From Magnolia sinica (Eukaryota > Streptophyta > Magnoliopsida > Magnoliales > Magnoliaceae): a stretch of DNA of 64,000 bases. The stretch lies in assembly GCF_029962835.1 (NCBI RefSeq), contig NC_080574.1:20930001-20994000 (forward strand), in the 5' to 3' direction. Numbering within the stretch: the stretch's first letter is position 1; the number at the start of each line of letters is the position of its first letter. The translations under genes and the position numbers were made by a program. Shown here piece by piece: positions 63,269 to 64,000 of the stretch. Below the pieces are notes generated by a model, which worked only from the letters and a program-made list of their open reading frames with translations, made no database searches and had not been told where the DNA came from.

Positions 63269-64000
63269 ATTATTACTTCGATTTCTGTTGACTGGCTAGG
63301 TACAAGGTTGAGCTCTGGGTTGAATTCCGACCTGGGGTCTCGCTCCCTGCGGAGCTACTCTAGGAATAGTAAGTCAAAAATCAATCCCCCTCACATTGGA
63401 CTGGCACACACAGTGCTCCAGTTCCTGCACCACCTAGTAAGCATGTTCCAGACTGGTGACCACATGAAGCGTGAGCTCCCGCTGAAGCTCAGGCCTGAGG
63501 CCCATACGGAAACAGGATAGAACCACAGCAGGGTTCTCATCCACATCGCACCTCATCATATATTCATCGAACTTGGCGTTGGATTTTGTCACTATCATGG
63601 ATCCTTGGAGCAAAATGTGTCATTGATCTAACAGTCTCTGCTTATAAGAAAGAAGAACATACTTCTCTTACAACAACTCTTTCATCTCGATCCAAAAGAG
63701 AACTGGCCTCTCTCCAAAGAGAATTGGCCCCTCTCCAGATCGCTCACGGTGACACTCCACATTCCCCCAATATAGTTGTGCATGGCCTACCAATTTCATC
63801 TTAGCAAACCCGACTCGTCGTGGGTCTGGCAGAACGTGTCACTCAAAGAAGTGGTCCATGTCTGCTAACCAGTCAAAAAAAACTTTGGGGTCCAATCTCC
63901 CATTAAAACTGGGGGCGTCAACCTTGATACCCTTCATGAGACTAGAAACAGGGTCCTCATGCTCATGATATCTCCGGGGGTGCTGACGGCGCACCCCATC

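Larger units (their letters stand above)
58624..64000 (-). mobile_element. Ty3/gypsy LTR retrotransposon, decayed (3' LTR to gag/pol; 5' end outside window)
   Basis: Reading leftward on the minus strand: gag end with a CCHC knuckle (CYRCGGMAHIAAEC), protease-like IIDSGS, reverse transcriptase, RNase H, integrase, and a 3' LTR at 58624-59516. Order protease-RT-RNase H-integrase defines Ty3/gypsy. The RT style suggests a chromovirus, which is an inference. In-frame stops and frameshifts separate the domains, so it is inactive as it stands. It inserted into Copia-like sequence. Confidence 0.9.

Overview
This is a window of plant nuclear DNA. Two genes with many introns lie on the minus strand, with plant L1/RTE LINEs, Ty3 and Copia LTR elements, miniature LTR elements and MITEs in and around them. 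Long TE-filled introns, and many copies of a MITE with words like GGGCCCACCATGATGTATG, suggest a magnoliid-type tree such as Lauraceae or Magnoliaceae. That is an inference from repeat style, not a search.

Gene 1 (34706 down to 561, minus) is a complete SAC-domain phosphoinositide phosphatase of the plant SAC1/FRA7 type. I resolved 16 coding exons. All have GT/AG borders and matching phases, and they join into a 914-codon frame with the CX5R catalytic site intact. Introns make up 31.4 kb of the 34.1 kb. Introns 3 and 7 (8.7 kb each) hold most of the LINEs, TRIMs and MITEs; several other introns are only 86 to 225 nt.

Between the genes (34707 to 40606) lies the SAC1 5' flank, with a telo-box next to the ATG. 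Beyond it is a block of inverted-repeat MITEs at 35.3-38.5 kb, and further MITEs at 38.8-39.9 kb.

Gene 2 (56286 down to 40607, minus, incomplete at its 5' end) is the 3' part of a SNF2-family ATPase of the CHR24 (ERCC6L/PICH-like) type. Eleven exons encode 414 residues covering the helicase C-terminal lobe and the tail. Its introns hold an RTE LINE between two inverted solo LTRs, an L1 LINE with a hAT MITE inside it, and another L1 fragment.

From 57.2 kb to the window end lie an RTE tail, a Copia-like 5' end (LTR, PBS, gag start), and a decayed Ty3/gypsy element inserted into that Copia. The missing 5' exons of gene 2 must lie beyond this block.

I found no RNA gene, CRISPR array or new multi-gene system. 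The most interesting material is the transposons: a TRIM family with an internal region of only about 56 bp, one copy of it carrying a 98-bp palindrome, and a hAT MITE family whose 8-bp target duplications can be read directly, one of them from a LINE reading frame that is restored across the insertion.
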